From positions 2,809,852 to 2,873,851 of the forward strand of contig NZ_NRSW01000001.1 of the NCBI RefSeq assembly GCF_002288635.1: 64,000 bases of DNA. Reading direction: 5' to 3'. Shown here piece after piece: positions 34,382-44,030 of this stretch. Origin of the DNA: Mucilaginibacter sp. MD40 (GTDB taxonomy: Bacteria > Bacteroidota > Bacteroidia > Sphingobacteriales > Sphingobacteriaceae). Made by a program: the position numbers and the translations under genes. Every line of letters begins with the position of its first letter. Position 1 is the stretch's first letter. The notes under the pieces were generated by a model. That model was not told the origin of the DNA. It saw nothing but the letters and a program-made list of their open reading frames with translations, and did not search any database.

Positions 34382-34445
34382 CAGTTTTAAGTCCGCAGTT
34401 TGCATGAGAAAACTGCTGGTTATAAATTGCTAACTGCAAACTATC
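34382..34445. repeat. Heptamer-periodic inverted repeat, smpB-pcm gap
   Basis: Right part 34411-34445 is five in-register heptamers: AACTGCT, GGTTATA, AATTGCT, AACTGCA, AACTATC. Left part has CAGTTTT, AAGTCCG, CAGTTTG (34382-34402). CCGCAGTTTGCA and GCTAACTGCAAACT are largely reverse-complementary. It lies between convergent genes and could act as a terminator. Confidence 0.65.
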
Positions 34446-34460
34446 TATTGCCTACTAAAG

Positions 34461-35117
34461 CTACCACGCCCTATCGCCTACCAAAGGCACAAACCTAAAG
34501 GTGTCTAACACATGGCGTTCATAATCATGTTCGCTGGTTTTAAGCACGGTAACCATTTTTTGTGATTTCTCGTCGCCTACCGGTATTACAATGATGCCGC
34601 CAATTTTAAGTTGTTTTAATAAGATTTCGGGCACGGTCGGGGCGCCTGCCGTAACAATGATTTTATCATACGGTGCATCTGAGGCAATGCCAATAGAACC
34701 ATCACCTAAAAAGAATTTGGGCTTATAACCCATGTATGGCAAAACCTGGATAGTACGTTCATAAAGCTTTTCCTGGCGTTCAATGGTAAATACTTTTGCG
34801 CCAAGTTCTAACAATATACAGGTTTGATAACCACAACCTGTTCCTATTTCCAGTACTTTATCACCTTTGCTTATATGCAATAATTCCGTTTGGTAAGCCA
34901 CGGTATAGGGTTGTGATATGGTTTGCCCCTCACCTATCGGGAAAGCAATATCTTTATAGGCCTGGTTCCAAAATGTTTCATCGAAAAAATAATGCCGGGG
35001 CACCTTACCAATAGCCGCTAATACTTTTTCATCCTCGATGCCCTTTTTACGCAATAGCTCAACCAATCGCTTACGGGCCCCTTGCTCGCGGTAATTATCA
35101 ATAAACTTGTACGCCAT
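34461..35117 (-). CDS. pcm: Protein-L-isoaspartate O-methyltransferase
   Basis: 218 residues. It methylates isoaspartyl residues in damaged proteins using S-adenosylmethionine. Motif I is VLEIGTGCGYQTCILLELG; the family-specific GEGQTISQPYTVA and the IIVTAGAPTVPE and GGIIVIPVG segments are all present. Convergent with smpB. The 145-base gap on its upstream side, before the priA stop, shows no recognisable element. Confidence 0.95.
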   Translation of the reverse strand: MAYKFIDNYREQGARKRLVELLRKKGIEDEKVLAAIGKVPRHYFFDETFWNQAYKDIAFPIGEGQTISQPYTVAYQTELLHISKGDKVLEIGTGCGYQTCILLELGAKVFTIERQEKLYERTIQVLPYMGYKPKFFLGDGSIGIASDAPYDKIIVTAGAPTVPEILLKQLKIGGIIVIPVGDEKSQKMVTVLKTSEHDYERHVLDTFRFVPLVGDRAW

Positions 35118-35262
35118 AATCCAGTGCTAAAATACTACGAATTGGCCAGTTATTAAGGAGCGCCTTAGCAAATAAACTTTTATCAATTGATTTTAAGAGA
35201 GATTATTTTTACACATACACCAAAGCATTTCTCACTAATAGAGGATGTAATAAACCATACAA

Positions 35263-37752
35263 TTAATATGGATCAACATCGGGTTGTACAATACACCCTT
35301 TACTTAGTTTTGTGGTTTGAAATAAGGTGATCACCTCTTTTATGAGGGCCTTGGCCTTTACAATAGAAATACTATCGCGCTCAAATTTGAGCATGACCGA
35401 TTTGATATAAAAGTTACGAATGCGGTTAATTAGCGGTGCCTCAGGCCCAACAACACGCTCCCCAAAGTGTTTACGAAGTTCTGTAGCCAGATATTCGGCC
35501 TGGTTATACAATACATCAGGGTCCTTATGCTTGATATACAAATTAATAATACGATAGTAAGGGGGATATTTGAAGCTTTTTCTCTCCTCCATCTCGGTGA
35601 AATAAAGATCAGCGTAATCATTATTGATCACCTGCTTAATTACCCGGTGATTAGGGTCATAAGTTTGTATAACTACTTTACCCTGTTTCCCCCGCCTGCC
35701 TGCTCTCCCGCTCACCTGTGCCAGCATCTGATAACTGCGCTCGTTTGCCCGGTAGTCCGGATATTTTAACAAACTATCTGCATTAATAATACCTATCACT
35801 GTAACATCGGCAAAATCGAGCCCTTTAGCTACCATTTGTGTACCTACCAATATATCTATTTTCTTTTCCTCCAGGTTGTTGAGTATGTTTTGTAACGCAT
35901 TACGTGAGCGCGTGGTATCCAGGTCCATCCGTGCCAGCTTGGCCTCAGGAATTAAAATTGATAATTCATCCTCCACCTTTTCTGTGCCAAAGCCCTTATA
36001 TTCCAGGTGAGTTGATCCGCATGCAGGACAAATATTTGGTGGATCTTCCTTGTAACCACAGTAATGACAATGCAGTTTATGCGAATGCTTATGATAGGTA
36101 AGGCTTACATCACAGTTAACACATTTCGGTGTATAAGCACAAACTTTACACATAAGTACCGGTGCATAACCGCGCCTGTTTTGGAAAAGTATTACCTGCT
36201 CTTTTTGGTCAAGAGCCTGGTAAATATCCTGCACCAGCACACTACTAAAATGCGATTGCATGGTTTTACGCTTAACCTCTTCTGTTATGCTCACCACCTG
36301 TATTAGCGGCAGCTGCACACCGCCATAGCGTTCGGTAAGTTCAACTAAACCGTACTTACCTACCCTGGCATTGTAATAACTTTCAAAAGATGGTGTTGCC
36401 GAACCCAACAATACCTTGCCTCCGTATTTGTTAGCTAAATAAATGGCCGCGTCGCGGGCATTGTAGCGAGGAGCCGGGTCAAACTGTTTATAAGATGTTT
36501 CATGCTCTTCATCCACAATGATGAGCCCTAGGTCTGTAAATGGCAAAAAAACCGATGAGCGGGCGCCGAGAACTACGTTATACTCGCCGTTCAATACTTT
36601 CTGCCAAACCTCTACCCGCTCGTTATCATTAAAGCGCGAATGATATACACCAATCGAACTTCCGAAATAGATCCGTAAACGTTCTATAATATGCGTGGTA
36701 AGCGCTATCTCCGGTAACAAATACAAAACAGGTCTCCCGGCAGCCATTGCAGCTTCAATTTGCTTTATGTATATCTGCGTTTTCCCGGATGAAGTGACGC
36801 CATGCAGCAACACCACATCTTTATGTTCAAATTGTTGCTGTATACTCTCCAATGCATCTTGCTGGGCATCACTTAAAACAAAATTGCTTATGGTGTCTTC
36901 ATCCTCATCATCGCCCAGGCGCGAAACTGTTTTCTCCTCGATCAGAAAAACATCCTTTTCTACCAGCGAACGGACACTCGAGTCGCCTGCACCGCTCGCT
37001 TCAAGCAATTCAGCCTTTGTAACAGTTTTTTGCTGACGCGATAGCTTCATATAAGCCAATACCGCGTCGGCCTGCTTAGGCGCTTTTTTTTCGAGTATGA
37101 TAAACAGTTCTTCCAGTTTTCCCTGGTTGTAGTATTCGGGATTTAGCTTTATATAAGTGCGTTTACGGGGTTTATAACGATCCGCGACCTCCTCTGATAT
37201 ATGGATAATATTTTTCTCAAATAATGATTTCAATATGGGCATTACCGTTTTTTGCCCCAGCAATTTCACAATATCGCTTACCGTTAACTCCGGCTGAATA
37301 TCCAGCGCCTCAGTAATTAAATATTCCTTATCATTAAGTTGTGCCTTATCGTACGCCTGCTCTTTGTTGAGCATAACTTTAGTTTCACTGGCCAGCTTAA
37401 GGGCCGATGGCAGTGCGGCATTCATTACCTCACCCTCGTTACACAGGTAGTATTCGGCCAGCCATCGCCAAAACTCCAATTGCTTTAACGTTACTACAGG
37501 CCTGTCATCCAATATGTCGAGCAAGTATTTAGCCTCATATTTTTCAGGGGCGTGTTCAGTAACCGCGGCTACAATTGCTGTATACAACTTGCTTTTGCCG
37601 AATTGCACCACCACCCTTTTTCCTATGGCTATGGAATTATTAAGCTCATAGGGTACACGATAGGTGTAATTTATGCTTATTGCCAAAGGCAATATTACTT
37701 CAACAAAAAGCGTTTTACGTGTACCTGAAGCACCTTCGGCGAGCTCTAACAT
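35263..37752 (-). CDS. priA: Primosomal protein N' (replication restart helicase)
   Basis: 829 residues. It reloads the replisome at stalled forks. The 3'-end-binding domain is near the N-terminus (ISINYTYRVPYELN). Walker A LLHGVTSSGKTQIY, the DEEH box IIVDEEHETSYKQ, GSATPSFESY and the SGRAGRRGKQGKVVIQT helicase motif VI are intact. Eight zinc-binding cysteines lie in CKVCAYTPKCVNCD and CHYCGYKEDPPNICPACG. It follows the DUF423 gene by seven bases. Confidence 0.97.
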   Translation of the reverse strand: MLELAEGASGTRKTLFVEVILPLAISINYTYRVPYELNNSIAIGKRVVVQFGKSKLYTAIVAAVTEHAPEKYEAKYLLDILDDRPVVTLKQLEFWRWLAEYYLCNEGEVMNAALPSALKLASETKVMLNKEQAYDKAQLNDKEYLITEALDIQPELTVSDIVKLLGQKTVMPILKSLFEKNIIHISEEVADRYKPRKRTYIKLNPEYYNQGKLEELFIILEKKAPKQADAVLAYMKLSRQQKTVTKAELLEASGAGDSSVRSLVEKDVFLIEEKTVSRLGDDEDEDTISNFVLSDAQQDALESIQQQFEHKDVVLLHGVTSSGKTQIYIKQIEAAMAAGRPVLYLLPEIALTTHIIERLRIYFGSSIGVYHSRFNDNERVEVWQKVLNGEYNVVLGARSSVFLPFTDLGLIIVDEEHETSYKQFDPAPRYNARDAAIYLANKYGGKVLLGSATPSFESYYNARVGKYGLVELTERYGGVQLPLIQVVSITEEVKRKTMQSHFSSVLVQDIYQALDQKEQVILFQNRRGYAPVLMCKVCAYTPKCVNCDVSLTYHKHSHKLHCHYCGYKEDPPNICPACGSTHLEYKGFGTEKVEDELSILIPEAKLARMDLDTTRSRNALQNILNNLEEKKIDILVGTQMVAKGLDFADVTVIGIINADSLLKYPDYRANERSYQMLAQVSGRAGRRGKQGKVVIQTYDPNHRVIKQVINNDYADLYFTEMEERKSFKYPPYYRIINLYIKHKDPDVLYNQAEYLATELRKHFGERVVGPEAPLINRIRNFYIKSVMLKFERDSISIVKAKALIKEVITLFQTTKLSKGCIVQPDVDPY

Positions 37753-37759
37753 ATACCAA

Positions 37760-38146
37760 TTATTTATTCCGGAAAGCCGCTAAGGCCAGAACAACCCATC
37801 CTATTATAAACAGCAAGCCACCAATGGGGGTTATTGGCCCAAGAGCTGCTAAACCAGGCATGCCTAACAATTCACGCGTGGATAATAAATAAAGAGATCC
37901 TGAAAAAAACACAATGCCCAGTGTGAACATGTAATAGGCAACCGAGATAAGTTTATTTTTAAAACGGGTAAAGGTAGACAGGAACAGCAAAGCAAACACA
38001 TGGTAAAACTGGTATTGCACAGCGGTATGCCATACTTCCAATTGCTTAGCCGATAGCGAACTTTTTAATGCGTGGGCACCAAAAGCGCCGGCAACAACCG
38101 CAATTGCACCCAGCAGCGATGCTGTAATGATGATTTGTTTGTTCAT
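37760..38146 (-). CDS. DUF423 family small membrane protein (YgdD-like)
   Basis: 128 residues from the ATG at 38146 (MNKQIIITASLLGAIAVVAG). Four transmembrane helices. The family features GAFGAHALK near residue 22 and YHVFALLF, ITPIGGLLFIIGW later are present. Function is not established; relatives are inner-membrane proteins of unknown role. It precedes priA by seven bases on the same strand and probably shares its transcript, though no functional tie is evident. Confidence 0.9.
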   Translation of the reverse strand: MNKQIIITASLLGAIAVVAGAFGAHALKSSLSAKQLEVWHTAVQYQFYHVFALLFLSTFTRFKNKLISVAYYMFTLGIVFFSGSLYLLSTRELLGMPGLAALGPITPIGGLLFIIGWVVLALAAFRNK

Positions 38147-38232
38147 GCAGATATAAAAGGCTAAGTTAACCAAATGAAAGTATTACTTTATTGTGGTACG
38201 GTAAAATTCTAAATTGCGCCACAAACACAGGA

Positions 38233-39825
38233 ATGAAACGACTGATTGTTATTACATTAATTTTGATTGCAGCCATAGCTTATGTAACGGTTAAATATTT
38301 CACTAACCTAAGTACATCAGCTGCACATGCCGGCAATGTTATCCGTACTATTCCTGATGACGCGGCGCTTGTATTTGAATTTACCAATGAAAACAGCTTT
38401 TACGATATTTATAAGGGCAACACCATTCTTGGTAACCTTATAGGCAGAGATCAACTGAGCGAACTTGAAGTTGTAAAGAAGGTTTTGATTGATAACTCGT
38501 TACTCAATAAAGCATTTAACGGGCATAACGCGTTCATATCTGTACACCCGGGGGCTAATAACGATTTGCCCTTATTGTTGACCATTTCTGCTAAAAATAT
38601 AGATGCAGAAAGTATTGATGATATTTCCAAACAGCACCCGGCAGGAATGCTGATCAATCCTTTGAAATTAGGTGAAAGAAAAGGGTATACCATATATTTT
38701 AATCAGCTTAAAAAGCGTTTGTTTGTTTTTCACAATGGAGGGAATGTTTTTACCGCCAGTTTTTCTAAAGAATTAGTAGAAAGAGCAGCATCTTACACTG
38801 CACCAAAAGAACAGCATCATTTCATGCTGCTTCCAGATCAGCAAAACTCCAACTCACTTATTAATCTTTACGTTAACTACGAGCATTTACAGCCAATTTT
38901 TGATCGCCTTTTTATTGCTAATACCGAGATATTCAAACCCTTTAGATTATTAGCCGCATCATCCGCACTCAACCTTAATTATAAAAACGATGCGATCATG
39001 TTTAGCGGCTATACTATGCTGCAAACTAATAAACCCGGCAGCTATCTGAGTATTTTCACGCAACAACAACCTGTAGAAAACCATCTGAGAGATCTTTATC
39101 CTGTTACAACAGCGTATGCCACAGGATTGGCCGTTTCAGACATTCCGCGTTACTTTGAAAACCTGTCAACATTCCAACAAAAAGCCGGCTTACAGGCGGA
39201 AAAAGACGCGTTATTATCAAAAATAAAAACAGAAACTGGTATAAAAATAGAACCGGAATTTGAAAAACTTTCCGGTAACGAATTCGCAGTTATCACTACT
39301 CGTTTTAATGAACGTTTCGCTTTAATAGCTGTGAAAAACGGCTCAGAGTTAAGGCCGTTTATGACCAATATCAGCACCATGGTCAATGATGATATTGGCC
39401 AATTTAATTACGCCAAAATACCTTATTTTTTACTTGGCGATGTATTCAGCATATTTAAAAAGCCGTATTTCCGCATTATTGATAACTATCTCATACTCGC
39501 CAACTCAGTTAATGAGCTTCAAAGTTTCAGCGAAAGTTATTTTAAACGGAGTTTTCTGAGTAAAACCGATAAGTACCTGCCATTTAATAAACTGCTTGCC
39601 GAACGGAGCAATATTAACTTTTTGCTGCATTTTAAAAATGCGCAGCAAATACTTAAACAATCGTTAAAGCCACAATTTTTTATTGCTTTTAAAAACAGCG
39701 ATTTATCTTTTAGTAATTTTTATGGCGCAAGTTTACAGTTTAGCGCAAGTGACAAAAACTACTATACCAATTTTTTCCTTTTACAAAACCCGCCGGATAG
39801 CACTGCCACTGTAAAAACCGAATAA
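38233..39825 (+). CDS. Membrane-anchored envelope protein of unknown function (DUF3352-like)
   Basis: 530 residues from the ATG at 38233 (MKRLIVITLILIAAIAYVTV). One N-terminal membrane helix; the rest is probably periplasmic, with alternating strands and helices and an early RTIPDDAALVFEF typical of DUF3352-like proteins. No catalytic motif, lipobox or repeat stands out. A poorly conserved low-complexity end (FLLQNPPDSTATVKTE) follows. Upstream and same-strand to the barrel protein at 39935, 109 bases apart, so they may form a pair. Confidence 0.6.
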   Translation: MKRLIVITLILIAAIAYVTVKYFTNLSTSAAHAGNVIRTIPDDAALVFEFTNENSFYDIYKGNTILGNLIGRDQLSELEVVKKVLIDNSLLNKAFNGHNAFISVHPGANNDLPLLLTISAKNIDAESIDDISKQHPAGMLINPLKLGERKGYTIYFNQLKKRLFVFHNGGNVFTASFSKELVERAASYTAPKEQHHFMLLPDQQNSNSLINLYVNYEHLQPIFDRLFIANTEIFKPFRLLAASSALNLNYKNDAIMFSGYTMLQTNKPGSYLSIFTQQQPVENHLRDLYPVTTAYATGLAVSDIPRYFENLSTFQQKAGLQAEKDALLSKIKTETGIKIEPEFEKLSGNEFAVITTRFNERFALIAVKNGSELRPFMTNISTMVNDDIGQFNYAKIPYFLLGDVFSIFKKPYFRIIDNYLILANSVNELQSFSESYFKRSFLSKTDKYLPFNKLLAERSNINFLLHFKNAQQILKQSLKPQFFIAFKNSDLSFSNFYGASLQFSASDKNYYTNFFLLQNPPDSTATVKTE

Positions 39826-39934
39826 ATAATATAAAAAACACAACCCACTGTCTTCAAAATCCGTTTAAAAACAGATATTAGTAACCTATTAAGCCTATTG
39901 GCAATATTAAGATAGACAGGCATTGCACACATAT

Positions 39935-41389
39935 ATGAAGCGTTTATTACTGGCTGTATTTTTACTCACTATCTCAGCTACAGTATTTGGCCAGCAGTTT
40001 TCTCAATACAATACCGGTACCCTTTTTGATTCTTTTGAAAACCCTGCGCAAACTACCTTTGTGCCGGATACGAGCCGGTATATTGCGTTTAATTTTTTTA
40101 TACCTAACCTTGGCAGCAATTTCTTTTTAACGGGCAATGGTCAAGTACCGCTTAAAAGCAGGGCGTTTAACGGAACTTATATAACCGACAACCTGGTTAT
40201 GGGCCAAAATAAATTTAGCCGGGCTAAAGTTGATGCGATTACTTATTGGTTGATGCTCCGGATTTTTAAAAGCCTTGATGGCGACCAGGAAATAGGTTTT
40301 TCGGCACAAACCCGTGCAGAAGGTACAGGCCTTTTTACTGATGAAACCCTACTGTTGCTTAACGGAACAAAAAACTTTGTTGACGGCGCACCATATATTA
40401 ACGTACTTAATAACAACTTCCGTTACCAGGCTTATCACCAGTTTAGCTTTGCTTACCGTGAAAAGTTCAGCAAACAATTTGCTTTAGGTATAAAATTAAG
40501 TGCTTTGTTAGGAATTCAATATCAGAGACTTAATATAGATCAATCTTACCTGCAGATAGACAATGCAGCGAATAATGCCCAATTAGGCCTACAGGGGGAT
40601 TATAGAATAAGCTATACACCAGGCAAATTTAGCGGTCATGATCTATTGCCGTCATTCCGCAACCCCGGTGCTTCTATTAGCATTGGTACGCTGATCAAAA
40701 CACGTGATAACTTCAATATACAGGCAAATCTTAAAGATCTTGGTTTTATTCACTGGAGTAACAAATCAATACAAAGTTTATTTAATGATGTAAATAATCC
40801 CTATGTTATTCCCAACGCTAATGATGGTTACAAGCTTGAGGAAAAATTATACGGAAGCGCACGCGAAATTGTAAGATCAGGCGATAAAACAACCGGTTTT
40901 ATGTCGCCAACCAATGCTAAATTTGAGCTAAGCGCTAATAAATCTTACTGGTTGGATAACCAGATGACCTTAAGGTACTCACCTACCCTTATTGTTCAAA
41001 AAGAGCTTTTTTATGATGGCTATACAGCGGCGCTATCTAACCCCATTCAATACAAAAACTTCACCGGAACAGTTGTAGCAGCTTATAATAATTACAAAGT
41101 TTTTAATGCCGGTTTACAGTTGATGGTTAAATCGCCCAACGCCGAATTTTTTATTGGCAGCGACAGGCTATTTCAAAGTGTGAGTTTTGCAAGTGCCGCA
41201 AGTAAAAACAATAGTAGTATTAATAGTAACCCATTTTACACCGGGGCCGATTTCTTTTTGGGATTCTCCGTTAAATTCGGCAACGTAATAGAGCATCCGC
41301 TTAATTCCAGCCATATACCACTTGGAGAAAAGCCGGGATTAATTAAACGTATGTGGAATGGTATATGGGGAAAAGATAACGGCGATTAA
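39935..41389 (+). CDS. Outer-membrane beta-barrel protein (DUF5723-like)
   Basis: 484 residues from the ATG at 39935. Signal peptide MKRLLLAVFLLTISATVFGQ, then QFSQYNTGTLFDSFENPA, a start typical of Bacteroidetes barrel proteins with missing-plug features. Many amphipathic strands follow (ASISIGTLIKTRDNFNIQA, DFFLGFSVKFGNVIEH). I assign it to the DUF5723 group from general resemblance. The last four bases overlap the 3' end of the convergent tsaB gene. Role unknown. Confidence 0.65.
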   Translation: MKRLLLAVFLLTISATVFGQQFSQYNTGTLFDSFENPAQTTFVPDTSRYIAFNFFIPNLGSNFFLTGNGQVPLKSRAFNGTYITDNLVMGQNKFSRAKVDAITYWLMLRIFKSLDGDQEIGFSAQTRAEGTGLFTDETLLLLNGTKNFVDGAPYINVLNNNFRYQAYHQFSFAYREKFSKQFALGIKLSALLGIQYQRLNIDQSYLQIDNAANNAQLGLQGDYRISYTPGKFSGHDLLPSFRNPGASISIGTLIKTRDNFNIQANLKDLGFIHWSNKSIQSLFNDVNNPYVIPNANDGYKLEEKLYGSAREIVRSGDKTTGFMSPTNAKFELSANKSYWLDNQMTLRYSPTLIVQKELFYDGYTAALSNPIQYKNFTGTVVAAYNNYKVFNAGLQLMVKSPNAEFFIGSDRLFQSVSFASAASKNNSSINSNPFYTGADFFLGFSVKFGNVIEHPLNSSHIPLGEKPGLIKRMWNGIWGKDNGD

Positions 41390-42069
41390 CTAATCGCTTT
41401 TTTACCGGCAATAAAATCTTTTAAATAGTAGGGCTCAAAATAGGCAACATCTTCAAACAGCCCTTTTTCAAACTTATTTTGTACTATTTGAGTTAAATGC
41501 CTGGCAGAATTGGTAAACCCTTCAATAAAGATAGCGTTGGGATGTGTATCTAATAACTCGCGGCATTTTTCTGAACCATCGCCGAAAAAAGAAATCTTAT
41601 TTTCCCGCAATATATCGGCAAAACTTTCCGGTGTTATAATTTCAGCGGCTATAGGCTTTATTTGATTGCCACTTTGGTCATAAATAGCGGTATAAACCTC
41701 CATTCGCCTTGCATCAATCATAGGGCATAATAGCGTGTTGCTTTCTATGGTTTTAGTAGAAGCCAGTCCGCTTGCCATGGATGCCAGTGTATCCACAGAT
41801 ATTAGCGGCTTGTCTAAAGCAAAGCATAAACCTTTGGCAGTTGAAACCCCAATACGTAACCCCGTATATGAACCCGGTCCACTGCTTACGGCTATCGCAT
41901 CAATATCGTTATAATTATAATTCCCTTGTTTCAATATCTCATCTATATATAAAGTAATTACCTCGGCATGTACATTGCGCATGTTTATCTCCCGGTAAGC
42001 AATTACTTTACCAGCTTTGGCAATAGCAACAGAACAAGATGTAGTGGCAGTTTCTATCTGTAAAATCAT
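41386..42069 (-). CDS. tsaB: tRNA threonylcarbamoyladenosine biosynthesis protein TsaB
   Basis: 227 residues from the ATG at 42069 (MILQIETATTSCSVAIAKAG). An ASKHA-fold protein lacking the metal site of TsaD; it scaffolds TsaD and TsaE in making t6A37 of tRNAs. SSGPGSYTGLRIGVSTAKG is the family signature near residue 65. It is the last gene of rpmH-rnpA-yidD-tsaB, 86 bases after yidD, with a heptamer-type repeat between. Its stop overlaps the convergent barrel gene by four bases. Confidence 0.95.
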   Translation of the reverse strand: MILQIETATTSCSVAIAKAGKVIAYREINMRNVHAEVITLYIDEILKQGNYNYNDIDAIAVSSGPGSYTGLRIGVSTAKGLCFALDKPLISVDTLASMASGLASTKTIESNTLLCPMIDARRMEVYTAIYDQSGNQIKPIAAEIITPESFADILRENKISFFGDGSEKCRELLDTHPNAIFIEGFTNSARHLTQIVQNKFEKGLFEDVAYFEPYYLKDFIAGKKAIS

Positions 42070-42073
42070 AATG

Positions 42074-42151
42074 AAATTCAAAAGTAGAAATTCAAAAGTA
42101 GAAATTGAGGATCGTGCATTATTTTTGACTTCTTAATTTGAATCCTGACTT
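42074..42151. repeat. 14-mer tandem repeat and inverted heptamer repeat, yidD-tsaB gap
   Basis: AAATTCAAAAGTAG is exactly repeated at 42074-42087 and 42088-42101, followed by a partial third copy; 14 is twice the seven-base period. The right side (42121-42151) has TTGACTT, TGAATCC, TGACTT, roughly reverse-complementary. It fills the gap just upstream of tsaB. Confidence 0.6.
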
Positions 42152-42155
42152 AATG

Positions 42156-42398
42156 TCAAGGCACCGGATCATGGCCATGACCTCCCCAGGGATTACAACG
42201 CGCTATACGCTTTAAAGTGAGCCAACCGCCTTTAAAAGGGCCATATTTACGGATAGCTTCTACACCATATTGCGAACAGGTAGGCGTATACCGGCAAGAA
42301 TTAGGTAATATGGGTGAGATGAGATATTGGTACAGCCTTATCAACAGCAAAAAAAAAGCGCTGAAGATGGCTTTTATACCACTCCACAGCGCATTCAT
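42156..42398 (-). CDS. yidD: Membrane protein insertion efficiency factor YidD
   Basis: 80 residues. [35 protein letters not shown] carries the conserved cysteines, and [24 protein letters not shown] is the family C-terminus. A short amphipathic membrane-associated protein that helps YidC insert proteins. Its ATG overlaps the rnpA stop (ATGA), the usual arrangement. yidC is not in the window. Confidence 0.96.
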   Translation of the reverse strand: MNALWSGIKAIFSAFFLLLIRLYQYLISPILPNSCRYTPTCSQYGVEAIRKYGPFKGGWLTLKRIARCNPWGGHGHDPVP

Positions 42399-42778
42399 TT
42401 GGTAGCCTCCGCAGCAAGTTGAGCTAAAAGCTTTACCATTTTCTTTTCAAAAAAATCATATTGGGCAATTTCTTTACCAATATAATTTACTGACAATATG
42501 AGCCTTTTACCGTTATCGTTTAAATGCTGATATAAAATTTGGTGCTTGTTTAGGCGATAAGCTTCACGCATACGCCGTTTAACCACGTTACGGTCAACAG
42601 CGCGTTTGTAGCGTTTTTTTGATACCGCGAAAACTATCTGCACGGGGTATAACTGCTCCTCAGCAGTGTACATCCACGATACACGGAAGGGATAACATAA
42701 AAAAGAAGAACCGTTATGAAAAAGCCCATCAATAAGCTTCTTATTACATAACCGTTCTTCTTTTTTAAAAGTATACAT
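42395..42778 (-). CDS. rnpA: Ribonuclease P protein component
   Basis: 127 residues. It is the protein subunit that helps the catalytic RNA process tRNA 5' ends. [26 protein letters not shown] is the RNR signature with the basic helix, and the central strand [10 protein letters not shown] fits the fold. It sits between rpmH and yidD in conserved order. The RNase P RNA gene is not seen here. Confidence 0.95.
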   Translation of the reverse strand: MYTFKKEERLCNKKLIDGLFHNGSSFLCYPFRVSWMYTAEEQLYPVQIVFAVSKKRYKRAVDRNVVKRRMREAYRLNKHQILYQHLNDNGKRLILSVNYIGKEIAQYDFFEKKMVKLLAQLAAEATK

Positions 42779-42853
42779 AGTTGTTAATGCTGAACCGGAG
42801 CTATGAGATAATCAATCGGTTAGCTTTCTGCACGTGCAGAAAAACAACCATGA

Positions 42854-43012
42854 TTAAGCTTTGTGGCTGCGCTCGTCAGATACAGTTAATCTTTTTCTGC
42901 CTTTAGCTCTTCTTGCAGCAAGTACTCTTCTGCCATTGGCAGATGACATACGCTCACGGAAACCGTGTTTATTTTTTCTTTTCCTCTGTGAAGGCTGGAA
43001 CGTTCTTTTCAT
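42854..43012 (-). CDS. rpmH: Ribosomal protein L34
   Basis: 52 residues, found by reading the minus strand from the ATG at 43012: [18 protein letters not shown], then [23 protein letters not shown] and SDERSHKA before the TAA at 42854. This is the classic L34 sequence with a short acidic C-terminal extension. It heads the rpmH-rnpA-yidD-tsaB group, 76 bases before rnpA. Its promoter has exact -33 and -7 boxes. Confidence 0.98.
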   Translation of the reverse strand: MKRTFQPSQRKRKNKHGFRERMSSANGRRVLAARRAKGRKRLTVSDERSHKA

Positions 43013-43066
43013 GGCTATATTTTATTCTATTCGTCTTCTAAATCGTTGGGTTTAAAAACAAGAGTG

Positions 43067-43097
43067 CAAATGTAGTGTAATTTTTAGTTTTTTCAAA
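43067..43097 (-). promoter_or_regulatory. Promoter of the rpmH-rnpA-yidD group
   Basis: On the minus strand TTTG (43097-43094), a 19-bp spacer, then TACATTTG (43074-43067). Both boxes and the spacer fit the Bacteroidota consensus exactly. The ATG is 54 bases downstream. Confidence 0.8.
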
Positions 43098-43151
43098 TAC
43101 TTATGCAGTTATTTGGCTAAATTTATTAACAGTCAGTTCAACTACCAACGC

Positions 43152-44030
43152 ATGAAAAAACTTGTAGCCATACTATTTTTAATTGTGCCGTTAATTACTG
43201 TGGCGCAAGAAGACATGTCTGCGCACTATAAAATTTATAACACCGCAAAAAAAGCGCCCGCCACAATAGATGATATTGTGAACGCTTTGGCTAAAGCTGA
43301 TGTGCTCTTTTTTGGCGAAGAACATAACGACTCAACGGGCCATTACCTTGAAGCATTATTGTTACAGAAGATCGTTGAGAAATACCCTGACAAATCAGCT
43401 TTATCCCTGGAGATGTTCCAGACGGATTGCCAAACTGTACTGGACGAATACCTGGCAGGGTTTATCCGCGAAAAAAACCTCATAACAGAAGGCCGTGCCT
43501 GGAATAACTATAAAGATTACCGCTCTATGATTGAACAGGCAAAAGCAGCGCACATACCTGTAATTGCAGCTAATGCGCCTATCCGCTACACCAATATGGT
43601 TACCCGCGATGGGCTGGAAACTTTAAACCGGCTAAGCAAGCAGGCCAAAAGCTGGTTGGCGCCGCTGCCAATTGATACTGCAACAGGGGCTTATTACGAA
43701 AAATTTGTGACTATTATGGGCGGGCATAATGCCATGGGTAACATGAAGATCTATCAGTCGCAAAATGTGTGGGACGCTACCATGGCTTACCATATTGCTC
43801 AATTTCTTAAAACGCATAAAGGCTTTAAAGTAATGCAGGTAAACGGAGGTTTCCATAGCGAAGAAAAGCTGGGCGTTGCCGCCCAGCTTAAAAAATATCT
43901 ATCGACCGTTCGTATGGTCAACATTGCAGCCTACGCTGATGACAGCTTTGAAAACCCCGACTGGGCCAAATTTGAAAAAATGGCCGACTTTATTGTACTT
44001 ACGGACCCTAAATTACCAAAGACGTTTTAA
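43152..44030 (+). CDS. ChaN/DUF399 family protein
   Basis: 292 residues from the ATG at 43152, with signal peptide MKKLVAILFLIVPLITVAQE. An upstream TTG extension would destroy the signal peptide. LFFGEEHNDSTGHYLEALLL is the signature of the ChaN family, whose E. coli-type members bind haem at the outer membrane. Another conserved stretch is LSLEMFQTDCQ, and MGGHNAM and NGGFHSE carry His residues. There is no lipobox, so it is probably periplasmic. Haem binding is family inference only. Convergent with mscL. Confidence 0.85.
   Translation: MKKLVAILFLIVPLITVAQEDMSAHYKIYNTAKKAPATIDDIVNALAKADVLFFGEEHNDSTGHYLEALLLQKIVEKYPDKSALSLEMFQTDCQTVLDEYLAGFIREKNLITEGRAWNNYKDYRSMIEQAKAAHIPVIAANAPIRYTNMVTRDGLETLNRLSKQAKSWLAPLPIDTATGAYYEKFVTIMGGHNAMGNMKIYQSQNVWDATMAYHIAQFLKTHKGFKVMQVNGGFHSEEKLGVAAQLKKYLSTVRMVNIAAYADDSFENPDWAKFEKMADFIVLTDPKLPKTF

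Noticed and set aside
43113-43151. TTG-initiated upstream start for the ChaN-like protein
   Set aside because: It would place 13 polar residues before an otherwise perfect signal peptide starting at 43152.
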